Assembly: GCF_011043555.1 (NCBI RefSeq)
Contig: NZ_JAAKGS010000001.1
Coordinates: forward strand, 248,001-312,000
DNA length: 64,000 nucleotides
Source of the DNA: Sphingobacterium sp. SGR-19
GTDB taxonomy: Bacteria; Bacteroidota; Bacteroidia; Sphingobacteriales; Sphingobacteriaceae
Direction of reading: 5' to 3'
The translations under genes were made by a program, and so were the position numbers. Below are positions 7,185-18,355 of this stretch, piece after piece (position 1 is the first letter of the stretch; each line of letters starts with the position of its first letter). The notes beneath the pieces are model-generated. The model worked only from the letters and a program-made list of their open reading frames with translations. It was not told the origin of the DNA and did no database searches.

Positions 7185-8840
7185 CTATTTACTACGTAAC
7201 AGGTACATGATTAATATCGTAGATAATACAAAGCTGACGATGAAACCAAGCCATGAAAGAATAGGCATTCCCCATAGTAGATATCCTACTCTACCATGCG
7301 CTAAAATACTAGCTCCTATGCCGAATGTCATAGCCAATAAGGAAAGCAAGAACTTATTTCCTATGCGATGGAGGATCAATTGCATGCGGTCAAAATCTTG
7401 AACCTTATGGTTTAATGTTAGCTTATCCGACTTGGTTTTTTCTAACAAAGTAATCAAGTCTTGTGGTACTTCGGTTAAGACCTCCTTTACAAATTTGCTT
7501 TTTTCCAAAAGCTGTTTCTTCAAATAATCGGCTGAGGTCTTCTCTTTTGCTATTTTCGTTGCAAAGGGTTTGATACTTTCAGGAATATTCAATTGTGCAT
7601 CGAGTTCCCTTCCGGTGCCTTCCATTAGGGAAACACCACGCAATAATATATAAACAAAATCCGGAAGTAAAATGCTGTTATATTGGAGTATCTTATTTAA
7701 CTTTCTAAACATAACAGCGATATCAATATCGTCCAATGCATTTTCTTCGATCATCTGAAAGATTTCGTAGGCATCCCGTTCGAGCTGTCTTTCATCTTCT
7801 ATATGGTGTATTACCGCCAACTTTTTAACATTACGAATAAGATCCTTCGCATCGTTCATTAAAAAATTAATAACCATCGCCTCGATTATATCCCGGTCAT
7901 GTGGTATCATGAATCCCATCGATCCAAAATCTATAAATACCACCTGTCCTCTTTTATTAACAAATACATTGCCGGGGTGCGGATCAGCGTGAAAAAAACC
8001 ATGCTGAAGGACTTGTTCTAGATATAGGTCCAGACAGTTCTGGAGAATCGTTTTTGCCGGAATACCGAAAGCGCGGAGCCCATTTAGATCATTTATTTTA
8101 ACTCCCTCCACATACTCCATACATAATATTCCGTCGTCGGAATACGCTCGGTACGTTTTAGGTACGTAAATATTGCCATTTTCTCTAAAATTCCGGCGAA
8201 AGCGCTCGATATTATTCAGTTCATTTGTAAAGGACAATTCGTTGAGTAAGGAGTTGGCAAATGATTGGACGACTTCATAAAGATTGATTCTCTGAATAAC
8301 TTCGTATTTGTCGCGTAGAAGCTTTACCAAGTCCCGAATGAAATCTAGATCCGCATGAACGATGTCGCTTATTCCTTCCCTTTTTACTTTTAAAACCACT
8401 ACCGTTCCGTCTTTTAACACCGCACGATACACTTGTGCAATAGACGCAGCAGCTATGGGGACTTCATCGATATGGCTAAAATGTTCGTCAACGTCAATGT
8501 CAAAGGCCTCAAGAAGTTTTGATTTTATATCGATTACATCCGTAGGTACTTCATCCTGTAGCTTTATCAGCTCCTGTCGTAAATCGCGGGGGACGATATC
8601 TGCCCTATTGCTGAGAAGTTGTCCTAGTTTGATAAATGTAGGGCCTAATTCTTCGATAGCAGCGCGCACACGGACATTAAAATCATCTTCAAAAATCCGG
8701 CGGGTATGCATATTCCATAATAGAAAGCTATCCGGAATAATTCGGTCGATGTTAGAACGCGATATCACCTCCTCTAAACCGTGCTTAGACAGGACGCGAA
8801 GAATATGCCCTATCCGCTTAAACTTATAGATGCCATACAT
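7185..8840 (-). CDS. ABC1/UbiB-family atypical kinase
   Basis: 551 residues. The hallmark KLGQLLSNRADIVPRDL (the KxGQ motif), an alanine-rich loop (AAASIAQVY), VVLKVKREGI (ATP-binding Lys), HADPHPGNVFV (catalytic loop) and FIDFGSMGF (DFG) are all present. Two hydrophobic helices at the C-terminus anchor it to the membrane. UbiB/COQ8 relatives are ATPases needed for quinone synthesis; Bacteroidota make menaquinone, so the precise role here is not known. It sits within a minus-strand run, five bases after the outer-membrane protein gene, suggesting one transcript with WbqC-like, OMP, UbiB-like and esterase genes. Confidence 0.9.
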   Translation of the reverse strand: MYGIYKFKRIGHILRVLSKHGLEEVISRSNIDRIIPDSFLLWNMHTRRIFEDDFNVRVRAAIEELGPTFIKLGQLLSNRADIVPRDLRQELIKLQDEVPTDVIDIKSKLLEAFDIDVDEHFSHIDEVPIAAASIAQVYRAVLKDGTVVVLKVKREGISDIVHADLDFIRDLVKLLRDKYEVIQRINLYEVVQSFANSLLNELSFTNELNNIERFRRNFRENGNIYVPKTYRAYSDDGILCMEYVEGVKINDLNGLRAFGIPAKTILQNCLDLYLEQVLQHGFFHADPHPGNVFVNKRGQVVFIDFGSMGFMIPHDRDIIEAMVINFLMNDAKDLIRNVKKLAVIHHIEDERQLERDAYEIFQMIEENALDDIDIAVMFRKLNKILQYNSILLPDFVYILLRGVSLMEGTGRELDAQLNIPESIKPFATKIAKEKTSADYLKKQLLEKSKFVKEVLTEVPQDLITLLEKTKSDKLTLNHKVQDFDRMQLILHRIGNKFLLSLLAMTFGIGASILAHGRVGYLLWGMPILSWLGFIVSFVLSTILIMYLLRSK

Positions 8841-8844
8841 ACTG

Positions 8845-9507
8845 TTAATCTTTATATGTCTCTATGCCAATTACACCCGTAACTTTTTCACTTAAACTCG
8901 TGATATCAGATTTCAATCCAACCATAATCGTCAAGAACTGTATAGGATTTCCCTCCATTTTTCTGAAATTATACATATAGCCTATTTCTCCACCAATGAA
9001 AAACCCAGGAAATTTATAATCTGCCCCCATGCCTATTTTGCCCGCTACCGTTAATGAATATTTGTTGGACATCTTCAGCTTTTCGTTTACAACATTTCCT
9101 CTCGGTTCTACCACCAATCCCGCCACTGGTCCAATATACCCAAAAGTATTTAGTCGTCTATATTGATGCCTTCTCCCAGCCGCCAGACTAAGCATATAGA
9201 AATTCGTTCGTCCATTCTCTATCATATAGTTGTATTTGGGGTCATCTTTTTGCTGATCATAACGAAAGGTCAACATATAAAGCGTAGGGCTAAGAAAATA
9301 ACGGCTGTCTTTTAAAGCAATATCCAAGCCGGCGCTCCCTGAAAACAACTTCGTTCCCAGTACATTCTTTGATTTTCCCAGTGGAAAGGATAATCCGGTC
9401 CCTCCCATGTAGTATATCTTGCGATAGTGCAAGCTATCTGTCTCTGTCTGTGCTGATACCATAAAGCAACCTGCACATAGAAAAAGGAAAACGAACAAAA
9501 CTCTCAT
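8845..9507 (-). CDS. Outer-membrane beta-barrel protein, unknown function
   Basis: 220 residues with a clear signal peptide (MRVLFVFLFLCAGCFMVSAQ, cleavage after AQ). The mature part alternates hydrophobic and polar residues in strands typical of a small porin-like barrel (GTGLSFPLGKS, YFLSPTLYMLTFRY, FYMLSLAAGRRHQY, FIGGEIGYMYNF). It ends with a short polar tail rather than the terminal Phe of classic barrels. The stop lies five bases before the UbiB-like start. No specific function is recognisable. Confidence 0.7.
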   Translation of the reverse strand: MRVLFVFLFLCAGCFMVSAQTETDSLHYRKIYYMGGTGLSFPLGKSKNVLGTKLFSGSAGLDIALKDSRYFLSPTLYMLTFRYDQQKDDPKYNYMIENGRTNFYMLSLAAGRRHQYRRLNTFGYIGPVAGLVVEPRGNVVNEKLKMSNKYSLTVAGKIGMGADYKFPGFFIGGEIGYMYNFRKMEGNPIQFLTIMVGLKSDITSLSEKVTGVIGIETYKD

Positions 9508-9566
9508 GAAACGGATATATTTGTCATTAAAACAACCAACGTCTCCGAAATGTTTTTGCAGGGAGA

Positions 9567-10175
9567 TTATAAGTAGTTTTTACTTTGAGGTCCTTGATTA
9601 AACAGAAGATCTACTACGCTGAGATCGGGCAAAAAACCGTGCTTCTCTTCAAACACTTGATAATAAGGTTTCGGTTGTTCCAAGAGACTGGGCTTCTTAG
9701 GATGGATAACCTCTCGATAATCCAACGGTTCCACGGTGGATATATAGGTTTCTGTGAACGTAATAGATCGGTTTATTTTCATGCACTTCAATAACAATTG
9801 CAACTGTTCAATATTGAAATCAATGAGAAAATCATGCCGCTGCGCATAAAACCAAGCAAAGTCATCTTCATAATATTCGAAATAGGGAGAGCTCCTATAC
9901 GCCGTCTGTATGCTAAGCCAATGCAAACGCTGCCAGTTAAAATCGTAGTTAATGCGAATATCTTTCATCGGAATGTGCTCCTTTACTCCATGTAAAATAG
10001 GAACAATCAAGTCTAACACGCCATTTGCAGTGGCTATTTTTGTCCGCGTCCTATATGTCTGTTTTACATAGTGTTCACATCGTTCAATTAATAGTGGTTG
10101 ATTATATTGCTGAATGATATGAAAATAGCTGACAGGAGGTAAATAAAAAGCGGGTAAAAGTAACGATGATTCCAT
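9567..10175 (-). CDS. WbqC-like family protein
   Basis: 202 residues. The N-terminus SLLLPAFYLPPVSYFHII..., the run YVKQTYRTRTKIATANG and WQRLHWLSIQTAYRSSPYFEYYEDDF match the WbqC family (PF08889). Members occur in O-antigen and polysaccharide gene clusters and are proposed to act in sugar-nucleotide or amino-sugar modification, but the reaction is not settled. There is no signal peptide. It is the first gene of the minus-strand group and has a good -7 element (TAAATTTG on the minus strand, 10195-10202) 20 bases upstream of the ATG, back to back with the acyltransferase promoter. Confidence 0.85.
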   Translation of the reverse strand: MESSLLLPAFYLPPVSYFHIIQQYNQPLLIERCEHYVKQTYRTRTKIATANGVLDLIVPILHGVKEHIPMKDIRINYDFNWQRLHWLSIQTAYRSSPYFEYYEDDFAWFYAQRHDFLIDFNIEQLQLLLKCMKINRSITFTETYISTVEPLDYREVIHPKKPSLLEQPKPYYQVFEEKHGFLPDLSVVDLLFNQGPQSKNYL

Positions 10176-10194
10176 GTATTTTAACTAATTTAGG

Positions 10195-10224
10195 CAAATT
10201 TAAACTTATTTAAGGATATATTTG
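10195..10224. promoter_or_regulatory. Divergent -7 promoter elements
   Basis: Minus-strand TAAATTTG at 10195-10202 points to the WbqC-like gene. Plus-strand TATATTTG at 10217-10224 points to the acyltransferase gene. Both fit TAnnTTTG exactly, 14 bases apart, so the two operons share one compact promoter region. Confidence 0.6.
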
Positions 10225-10330
10225 CACCTTATCCTGGAGAATTGACCGTATTCATGAGACCATCATGATTTATCGCTCCAATAATAGGGCGAATAAATCT
10301 GATAGCTTCATCACGTATGAAAGCAAATTT

Positions 10331-11203
10331 ATGCAGATGAAAAAGAAAAGTATAGATGTACTACTATATATGCTCTCGTTATTGCCCTTTTGGGTATTGT
10401 ATGGCATATCTAATGTGTTGTACTACCTTCTTTTCTATATTGTTCAATATCGTAAACGTGTCGTATTTGATAACCTGCAAAACTCATTTCCCGAAAAATC
10501 GGAACAAGAGCGATATCAATTAGCGAAGAAATTCTATCGTTTTTTTCCAGATTTAGTTGTCGAAGCGATTAAGATGCGAACCATGTCAGCAGCGCAGGTG
10601 TTAGAAAGTATAGAACTCCTCAACCCGGAAGAAGTATATCGACATTTTGAACAAAATAAGGGTGTAATCGGTGTAACGGCACATTATGGGAACTGGGAGT
10701 TGGGTATTTATCGACTTTCTCTTATGACTGATAAGCCACGGCTTGTGATTTACAAACCCCTCAATGATAAAGCTTTCAACGAGGTGTACAATGGATTGCG
10801 CAGTCGCTTTGGAGCGACAATGGTTCCCATGAAACAAATCTTGCGTCATATTGTCCGGATGAAAGATATGCCTTATATCAGTATGTTCGTTGCGGATCAG
10901 ACACCGACTTATCAAGATTCCGATTATTTTATGGAGTTCTTAAATCAAGAAACCTTAGTTTATACCGGTACAGAGCGTATTGCTCGGTTGTCTAAAAGCC
11001 CCGTAGTCTATTGCCATATCGGAAGAAAGAAAACACGGGGACGTTACTTTTGTAAATTTACAACTTTGGTTGAAAATCCGGGCGATTATCAAGAACATGA
11101 AATTACGCAGATCCATAATCGTTTTACGGAACAAATGATTAGAGAACAGCCGGAATATTGGCTATGGACACATAGACGTTGGAAACGAAAACGCAGAATA
11201 TGA
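10331..11203 (+). CDS. Lysophospholipid / lipid A acyltransferase (LpxL/HtrB family)
   Basis: About 290 residues from the ATG at 10331 (10337 is also possible; the upstream start at 10265 adds a polar tail). A single N-terminal hydrophobic segment (DVLLYMLSLLPFWVLYGI) anchors it to the inner membrane. AHYGNWE carries the family's HX4(D/E) catalytic motif, followed by VADQTP and the C-terminal EQPEYWLWTHRRWKRKR signature. The family adds secondary acyl chains to lipid A, or makes ornithine-type or other acyl lipids. It is translationally coupled (ATGA overlap) to a glycosyltransferase, consistent with a cell-envelope lipid role. Confidence 0.87.
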   Translation: MQMKKKSIDVLLYMLSLLPFWVLYGISNVLYYLLFYIVQYRKRVVFDNLQNSFPEKSEQERYQLAKKFYRFFPDLVVEAIKMRTMSAAQVLESIELLNPEEVYRHFEQNKGVIGVTAHYGNWELGIYRLSLMTDKPRLVIYKPLNDKAFNEVYNGLRSRFGATMVPMKQILRHIVRMKDMPYISMFVADQTPTYQDSDYFMEFLNQETLVYTGTERIARLSKSPVVYCHIGRKKTRGRYFCKFTTLVENPGDYQEHEITQIHNRFTEQMIREQPEYWLWTHRRWKRKRRI

Positions 11204-12231
11204 CACATTATCCCAAAGTCGCCGTTGTTATCTTAAACTGGAACGGGAAGTTTTTTCTAGAGAAATTTCTTCCTTATATATATAATAGCACTTATCCCAA
11301 TATAGAATTTGTCGTTGGCGACAATGGTTCTACAGATGATTCTGTGTCTTTTGTGCAGGATACATATCCTTCTATCAAAATTATCCAAAACGATAAAAAC
11401 TATGGTTTTGCCGGTGGATACAACGAAATATTGAAGCATGTAGAAGCGGATTATTATGTGCTTTTAAATTCCGATGTGGAAGTCACCCCTAATTGGATAG
11501 AACCTGTTATTGAATATTTGGAAACGGAAGCTAATATGGTTGCCGCGCAGCCAAAAATTCTGGCTTATCATGATAAAGGAATATTTGAGCATGCCGGAGC
11601 AGCAGGCGGATTTATCGATAAGTTAGGGTATCCATTCTGCCGAGGTAGGATATTCCATCAGGTAGAGCCGGATCAACAACAATACAATGATAATCGGGAA
11701 ATCTTTTGGGCAACAGGTGCGGCGTTATTCATCCGCGCTGACGTATGGCAGGAATCCGGTGGGTTTGACGACGATTTTTTTGCTCACATGGAAGAGATCG
11801 ACTTGTGTTGGCGGCTTAAGCGGATGGGCTACCGTATTGGTTATGTTGCTGATTCCACTGTATATCATGTAGGTGGTGGAACGTTGAACACCAGCAATCC
11901 TAAAAAGACCTATCTTAACTTCCGAAATAATCTGTTGATGATACAGAAAAATGCCGGTTTTTTTGCTTGCTGGTGGATCATATTTGCGCGTCTGTGGCTG
12001 GACTTGTTAGCATTGATCAAGTTTCTGGTCGACGGCAAACCACGTGACGCCTGGGCTATTAGTAGAGCGCATCAGTACGTGTTTCTTAATATCTTCAAGA
12101 ATGCAAAAAAAAGGAAACGCTATCCTGGAAAAGAAAACCGAACGGGGTTATATAAAAAGTCCATTATTTGGGATTTTTATGTAAATAAACTTCGGAAGTT
12201 TTCCCAATTGAAAAGCAGGAATTTTTATTAG
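11200..12231 (+). CDS. Glycosyltransferase family 2
   Basis: 343 residues from the ATG at 11200, whose ATGA overlaps the stop of the acyltransferase gene. The GT-A fold shows VVILNWNG, VVGDNGSTDDS, NSDVEVTPNW (acidic metal site) and GGFDDDFFAHMEEIDLCWRLKRMGY (the catalytic ED/Q..RW-like region), as in rhamnosyl/dTDP-sugar GT2 enzymes. A hydrophobic stretch about residues 250-275 probably binds the membrane. A longer start at 11179 is possible but lies inside the previous gene. Likely transfers a sugar to a lipid-linked glycan or O-antigen precursor; donor and acceptor are not readable. Confidence 0.9.
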   Translation: MTHYPKVAVVILNWNGKFFLEKFLPYIYNSTYPNIEFVVGDNGSTDDSVSFVQDTYPSIKIIQNDKNYGFAGGYNEILKHVEADYYVLLNSDVEVTPNWIEPVIEYLETEANMVAAQPKILAYHDKGIFEHAGAAGGFIDKLGYPFCRGRIFHQVEPDQQQYNDNREIFWATGAALFIRADVWQESGGFDDDFFAHMEEIDLCWRLKRMGYRIGYVADSTVYHVGGGTLNTSNPKKTYLNFRNNLLMIQKNAGFFACWWIIFARLWLDLLALIKFLVDGKPRDAWAISRAHQYVFLNIFKNAKKRKRYPGKENRTGLYKKSIIWDFYVNKLRKFSQLKSRNFY

Positions 12232-12238
12232 TGTTTAA

Positions 12239-14302
<2,064 letters not shown>

Positions 14303-14319
14303 AAATATATCATAATATA

Positions 14320-15198
14320 ATGAATGAGCTTCAGGGAGCAGGTGTCGCATTGGTGACACCTTTTAACACGGATGGAACAGTTGATTATGAATCGTTAGGC
14401 AATCTAATCGATTATCAGATCAAGGAGGGTATGGATTATTTGGTCGTTTTAGGTACAACAGGAGAAACGGCCACATTAAATGCCGAGGAGCGAAAACAGG
14501 TATGGGAGTTTACTTCTACACACGTAGCGGGTCGATTGCCCCTTGTGGCGGGTATTGGTGGCAATAACACACAAGAAATTGTAAGACAAGTCGATCAGTT
14601 TTCTATAAGCGGTTATTGTGCTATTCTTTCCGTTTCCCCTTATTATAACAAGCCTACACAAGAGGGTATATATCAACATTATAAAGCTACTTCGGAAGCA
14701 GCCAAACTTCCGATAATCTTATACAATGTACCGGGAAGAACAGGTAGCAATATCTTACCGGCCACAGCTATCCGTCTGGCGAAAGCATGTCGTAATATTG
14801 TTGCTATTAAAGAGGCTTCGGCTAGTTTTGCACAATTTGGCGAAATTATGCGAGACAAATCAGACGATTTTTTATTGATTTCCGGAGATGATCCTGCGAC
14901 CTTACCCATGATGGCATTAGGAGCTGTAGGTGTTATTTCTGTTGTCGGAAACGCCTATCCTAAAAAAGTTGCAACATTGGTAAAAGAATGCGCGAACGGT
15001 AATTATATCGAAGCGCGCAAATTACATAGTGATTTATTGAAGATTACCGATTTATGCTTTATCGAAGGTAATCCCTGTGGCGTGAAGTATATTCTTAAAA
15101 ATCAAGGAATTATTGCTACGGATGGGGTTCGTTTGCCGCTGGTACCGGTTAGTACACAGACACAAGAAGCGATTGAAAAGGAAATGGAAAAAATATAG
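14320..15198 (+). CDS. dapA: 4-hydroxy-tetrahydrodipicolinate synthase
   Basis: 292 residues, a TIM barrel of the expected length. GTTGE (45-49), Tyr135 in ILYNVPGRTG, and the Schiff-base Lys164 in VAIKEAS are in place, along with GDDPATLPM. It condenses pyruvate with aspartate semialdehyde in the lysine/diaminopimelate pathway, which also feeds peptidoglycan. It probably shares the ligA transcript. No lysine riboswitch is visible upstream. Confidence 0.96.
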   Translation: MNELQGAGVALVTPFNTDGTVDYESLGNLIDYQIKEGMDYLVVLGTTGETATLNAEERKQVWEFTSTHVAGRLPLVAGIGGNNTQEIVRQVDQFSISGYCAILSVSPYYNKPTQEGIYQHYKATSEAAKLPIILYNVPGRTGSNILPATAIRLAKACRNIVAIKEASASFAQFGEIMRDKSDDFLLISGDDPATLPMMALGAVGVISVVGNAYPKKVATLVKECANGNYIEARKLHSDLLKITDLCFIEGNPCGVKYILKNQGIIATDGVRLPLVPVSTQTQEAIEKEMEKI

Positions 15199-15319
15199 AA
15201 ACGTTAGTGTGCGTCTTTGTTTTACAATATGGGAAACCAAGAGATGATTTAGAAGTTAAAATTTGTTAATTTCCAATTATGGCGTAATATATACACACTG
15301 GGTGGCGTTATACTAGTAC

Positions 15320-15389
15320 TTCATAATTTTAGGTTTATAATTGGTTAGTTAGTTAAAATCCCGGAGTTCCCCACTCCGGGATTTTTTTG
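15320..15389 (+). ncRNA. Candidate short terminated RNA, copy A
   Basis: A stretch of about 38 nt at 15320-15358, with core TTGGTTAGTTAG at 15341-15352, recurs almost unchanged on the minus strand at 22291-22328. In both places a GC-rich terminator hairpin follows immediately. Here the hairpin is an 11-bp perfect stem (15357-15367 with 15373-15383) and seven T. The conserved part begins with CATAATTTTAGG, which could include a -7-like box, so the transcript may be only 40-60 nt. Identity is unknown to me; it could also be a conserved terminator leader for dapA. Confidence 0.45.
15357..15389 (+). terminator. Strong intrinsic terminator
   Basis: Stem AATCCCGGAGT / ACTCCGGGATT with loop TCCCC, followed by T7. 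It terminates the small-RNA candidate and possibly read-through from dapA. Confidence 0.9.
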
Positions 15390-15533
15390 TATTCTTGTGC
15401 CGAAGCTCACTACAGTTTTCCATACGACGCGTATTTTTTTATCGGGAGTTCTGTTTTTAAAAAAGGAGTAATAACTATTTATAGCAAACAATTTTGTCAA
15501 ATAACTATTAATATAGTAATATAATAAAGCAAT

Positions 15534-17546
15534 ATGCGAAAAAAAAATAAAACGACATTCCTTCCTGGGATTGTCATACCAAGCCTTGTTTTTATTTTTG
15601 GTGTAACCATTTTATCGGTTTTTTTTCCGAACCGTACCGAATATTATTTATCCATTGTTAAGAATATTTTGTTTGAGAACCTCAATTGGCTCTATGTTAT
15701 GGTAGTAACCATCTTTGTGTTCTTCCTACTTTTTCTTTTCTTTAGCAAGTATGGCGGTATCAAACTCGGCACGAACGATTCCAAGCCCGAATTTTCCTTT
15801 TTCTCCTGGGTTTCGATGTTGTTTGCCGCTGGAATGGGGATCGGTTTGATGTATTTCGGTGTGGCAGAACCGATATCGCATTATGCTGATGCTGCCTTTG
15901 GAGATGCTTCGCCCATACAAAGAGCAAAAAGCGCTCAGTTATATACCTTTTTTCATTGGGGAATACACGCCTGGTCGATATATGGACTTGTTGGGTTAAG
16001 TTTAGCTTATTTTACTTACCGATACCGATTGCCTTTATCGCTTCGAAGTTGCTTCTACCCTATTTTAAAAGAGAAAATAGACGGAAAGGCGGGCGATCTT
16101 ATCGATATGTTCGCCTTATGTAGTACCTTTTTTGGTATCACTACAAGCCTTGGTTTTGGTGTTTCGCAACTTGGTGCGGGGCTAGTACATCTCGGTGTCT
16201 TGGATGAAATTTCTTTTACTTCACAGATATTAATTGTCGTAGGTGTGATGACCATTTCTATTTTATCAGCGACAACGGGCGTGGCTAAGGGGGTAAAGCT
16301 ATTAAGCCAGATTAACATTGTAGCGGTAGTTGTACTGCTGATTTTTATATTAATATTCGGGCCAACAGTCTATTTACTAGGAAGTTTTTCAGAAAACCTC
16401 GGCTATTATATTAATGAGTTTTTTAACCTGACTTTTGCTACGCATACATACGAACCAGCACATAAGGAGTGGTTTTTTAATTGGACAATTCTATACTGGG
16501 CATGGTGGATATCTTGGTCACCTTATGTAGGTCTGTTTATTGCAAAAATTTCCAAAGGGCGTACGATACGCGAGTTTATAGGCGCTGTGCTAATTATCCC
16601 GACCTTGTTTAATTTTCTGTGGATGACGGTTTTCGGAAATAGCGCAACTTGGTTGGATCAACATACAGCACAAGGCGCACTGGCGGCAGTAGCAAATAAC
16701 ACCGATATCTTGCTTTTTGAATTTTTTAAATATTTTCCCCTGACGGCCATTGTCAGCGTATTTGCTATCCTAATCCTTGTTATCTTCTTTGTCACATCGG
16801 CGGACTCGGGGATTTTTGTGATGAACAACATTTCTACAAAAAATGCGGCAGTATCTCCCAAATGGCAGATGGTATTTTGGGGCGGAATGTTGGCCCTTTT
16901 GGCCTTAGTATTGTTAAATGCCGGCGGACTTAAATCGTTGCAGACCATGACGTTGATAACAGCGTTGCCCTTTGCTATTATTATGTTGTTCTTCTGCTAT
17001 AGCTTGGTAAGAGGCTTATTCATCGATAATGAATATTATATGAGACCGCTGTCCCACTCGACCAACAGCTGGTCAGGGACGTATTGGAGGGAACGATTGG
17101 AAAGCATTATTTCCTACCACGGTAAGAATGATATCAATCAATTTTTATCGAAAACCGTTAAAGTGGCGTTTGAACAGTTAGCGGAAGCGTTTAAGAGTAA
17201 TGATATTATCGCGGAGGTAAAAAGTTCCTTAACGGAATCACCTCACCATGTGGAGATTAAAATTCAGCATGAAAATATGGCTGATTTTATTTATGGTGTA
17301 CAAAATGTCGAAAAAACTGTTTCAGATTATTTCCGAACCGAAGAAAACGCTCCCGATATCGAACACCAGCGCACTTATATTCCGATGACCTATTTTGGCG
17401 ATAGTAGAAAAGGTTATGATGTACAGTATTTTACAAAAGAGGAAATTATCAGCGACGTATTAAAACAATACGAACGTTTCCTTAGCTTGTCTTCTGACGA
17501 AAAAAATGAAATATTCCTTGGACAGAATATTCGCGAAGACGACTAG
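15534..17546 (+). CDS. BCCT-family transporter (choline/carnitine/betaine type)
   Basis: 670 residues, twelve transmembrane helices, then a hydrophilic C-terminal domain of about 150 residues (from about 510). AAGMGIGLMYFGVAEPI and the signature WAWWISWSPYVGLFIAKISKGRTIREF are diagnostic of the family. The aromatic box in the signature suits trimethylammonium substrates such as betaine or choline. The MGIGLM segment (Met in place of a Gly of the GxGxG-type stretch) is seen in proton- or sodium-coupled importers. The long cytoplasmic tail resembles that of BetT-like carriers and may sense osmolarity. Single gene, followed by a terminator; exact substrate unknown. Confidence 0.93.
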   Translation: MRKKNKTTFLPGIVIPSLVFIFGVTILSVFFPNRTEYYLSIVKNILFENLNWLYVMVVTIFVFFLLFLFFSKYGGIKLGTNDSKPEFSFFSWVSMLFAAGMGIGLMYFGVAEPISHYADAAFGDASPIQRAKSAQLYTFFHWGIHAWSIYGLVGLSLAYFTYRYRLPLSLRSCFYPILKEKIDGKAGDLIDMFALCSTFFGITTSLGFGVSQLGAGLVHLGVLDEISFTSQILIVVGVMTISILSATTGVAKGVKLLSQINIVAVVVLLIFILIFGPTVYLLGSFSENLGYYINEFFNLTFATHTYEPAHKEWFFNWTILYWAWWISWSPYVGLFIAKISKGRTIREFIGAVLIIPTLFNFLWMTVFGNSATWLDQHTAQGALAAVANNTDILLFEFFKYFPLTAIVSVFAILILVIFFVTSADSGIFVMNNISTKNAAVSPKWQMVFWGGMLALLALVLLNAGGLKSLQTMTLITALPFAIIMLFFCYSLVRGLFIDNEYYMRPLSHSTNSWSGTYWRERLESIISYHGKNDINQFLSKTVKVAFEQLAEAFKSNDIIAEVKSSLTESPHHVEIKIQHENMADFIYGVQNVEKTVSDYFRTEENAPDIEHQRTYIPMTYFGDSRKGYDVQYFTKEEIISDVLKQYERFLSLSSDEKNEIFLGQNIREDD

Positions 17547-17556
17547 TTGTAGAAAT

Positions 17557-17585
17557 CCAGAAGTTCCCAACTTCGGTTTTTTTTC
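17557..17585 (+). terminator. Intrinsic terminator after the BCCT gene
   Basis: GAAGTT/AACTTC stem around CCC (core 17560-17574), closed by CC/GG, followed by eight T. Eleven bases past the stop codon. Confidence 0.75.
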
Positions 17586-17653
17586 GTCTCTACAATATAT
17601 ATACATCTTCAAGAATCCCTAATTCTGGAGGTTTTTCGTAGATAACAAATTGC

Positions 17654-17661
17654 TATCTTTG
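17654..17661 (+). promoter_or_regulatory. -7 promoter element of the envelope operon
   Basis: TATCTTTG, a full match to TAnnTTTG, 19 bases before the ATG at 17681. It places the operon start downstream of the BCCT terminator. A matching -33 TTTG is not exact. Confidence 0.6.
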
Positions 17662-17680
17662 CGTCAGACAGATTAAGACG

Positions 17681-18352
17681 ATGAAAAAATATATGGGGGT
17701 ACTGCTCGTAATCGGATGCTTGACACTAAGTAGTTGTTTCGATCTGGTTGAGCAAATTGATATGGATTACAGAGGAGCAGGAACCATCAAAGCGACTTTG
17801 AATCTAAGTAAGAGTCGTACAAAGGTTGCATCACTCTTGAAAATGAAGCGGTTTAACGGGATTGATATCCCTTCGGAAACAAACATCAAACAAGAAATGG
17901 AAAAAGTAGTCCGAACATTGAAATCCACTCAAGGGATCAGCAGTGTGCAATATAATCTTGATTTCAACAATTATATCGCTACGGTATCTTGCAACTTCGA
18001 AAATATACAGGCGCTAAATGATTTCAGTAAGACGTTATCTTCTCAGTTTAAAATCCAAATTACGAGTTATAACAGCTATCGATACGATCCCGCTTCACTA
18101 ACCTTTACACGTTCCTATACCTATACGCCGAACCTAGCAAAAGAGTTTTCTAGAATCCCGAACGAAGACAAAAGTCTCTTTGCAGATGCATATTATACCA
18201 ACATTATTCGCTTTGATAAAAACATTCAGTCCCAGCGCCATAAACATGCCAAAATATCGACGAATAAACGCGCTGTTCTTTTAAAAGCGAAAGCAGTCGA
18301 TCTAATTAATGGTTCTACCAACTTAACAAATACAATCACTCTCGTAAAATAG
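17681..18352 (+). CDS. Lipoprotein, unknown function (envelope operon gene 1)
   Basis: 223 residues. The signal MKKYMGVLLVIGCLTLSSC has a lipobox with Cys19, so the mature protein is lipid-anchored. The mature part begins DLVEQIDMDYRGAGTIKATLNLS, then alternates helices and strands with no catalytic motif I recognise; LNLSKSRTKVASLL resembles the start of Bacteroidota lipoproteins of about 220 aa that precede large secreted proteins. The stop is three bases before the next ATG, so the genes are cotranscribed and likely act together. Function unknown. Confidence 0.75.
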   Translation: MKKYMGVLLVIGCLTLSSCFDLVEQIDMDYRGAGTIKATLNLSKSRTKVASLLKMKRFNGIDIPSETNIKQEMEKVVRTLKSTQGISSVQYNLDFNNYIATVSCNFENIQALNDFSKTLSSQFKIQITSYNSYRYDPASLTFTRSYTYTPNLAKEFSRIPNEDKSLFADAYYTNIIRFDKNIQSQRHKHAKISTNKRAVLLKAKAVDLINGSTNLTNTITLVK

Positions 18353-18355
18353 AAA

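Larger units (their letters stand above)
15199..15533. other. 335-nt intergenic region with a terminated small-RNA candidate
   Basis: Between dapA and the BCCT gene. It contains the conserved leader and hairpin unit at 15320-15389. The rest is AT-rich, without an ORF of note and without a clear TAnnTTTG element for the transporter. Confidence 0.6.

Noticed and set aside
8362-8829. 155-codon plus-strand ORF within the UbiB-like gene
   Set aside because: Antisense shadow; the minus-strand frame carries the kinase motifs.
15199-15319. Riboswitch in the dapA-BCCT gap or upstream of dapA
   Set aside because: No lysine- or other riboswitch-like paired core was found; dapA starts 17 nt after ligA, leaving no room.
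17612-17626. Second hairpin after the BCCT gene
   Set aside because: Five-bp AT-rich stem with a short, broken T-run; too weak next to the clear terminator at 17557-17585.
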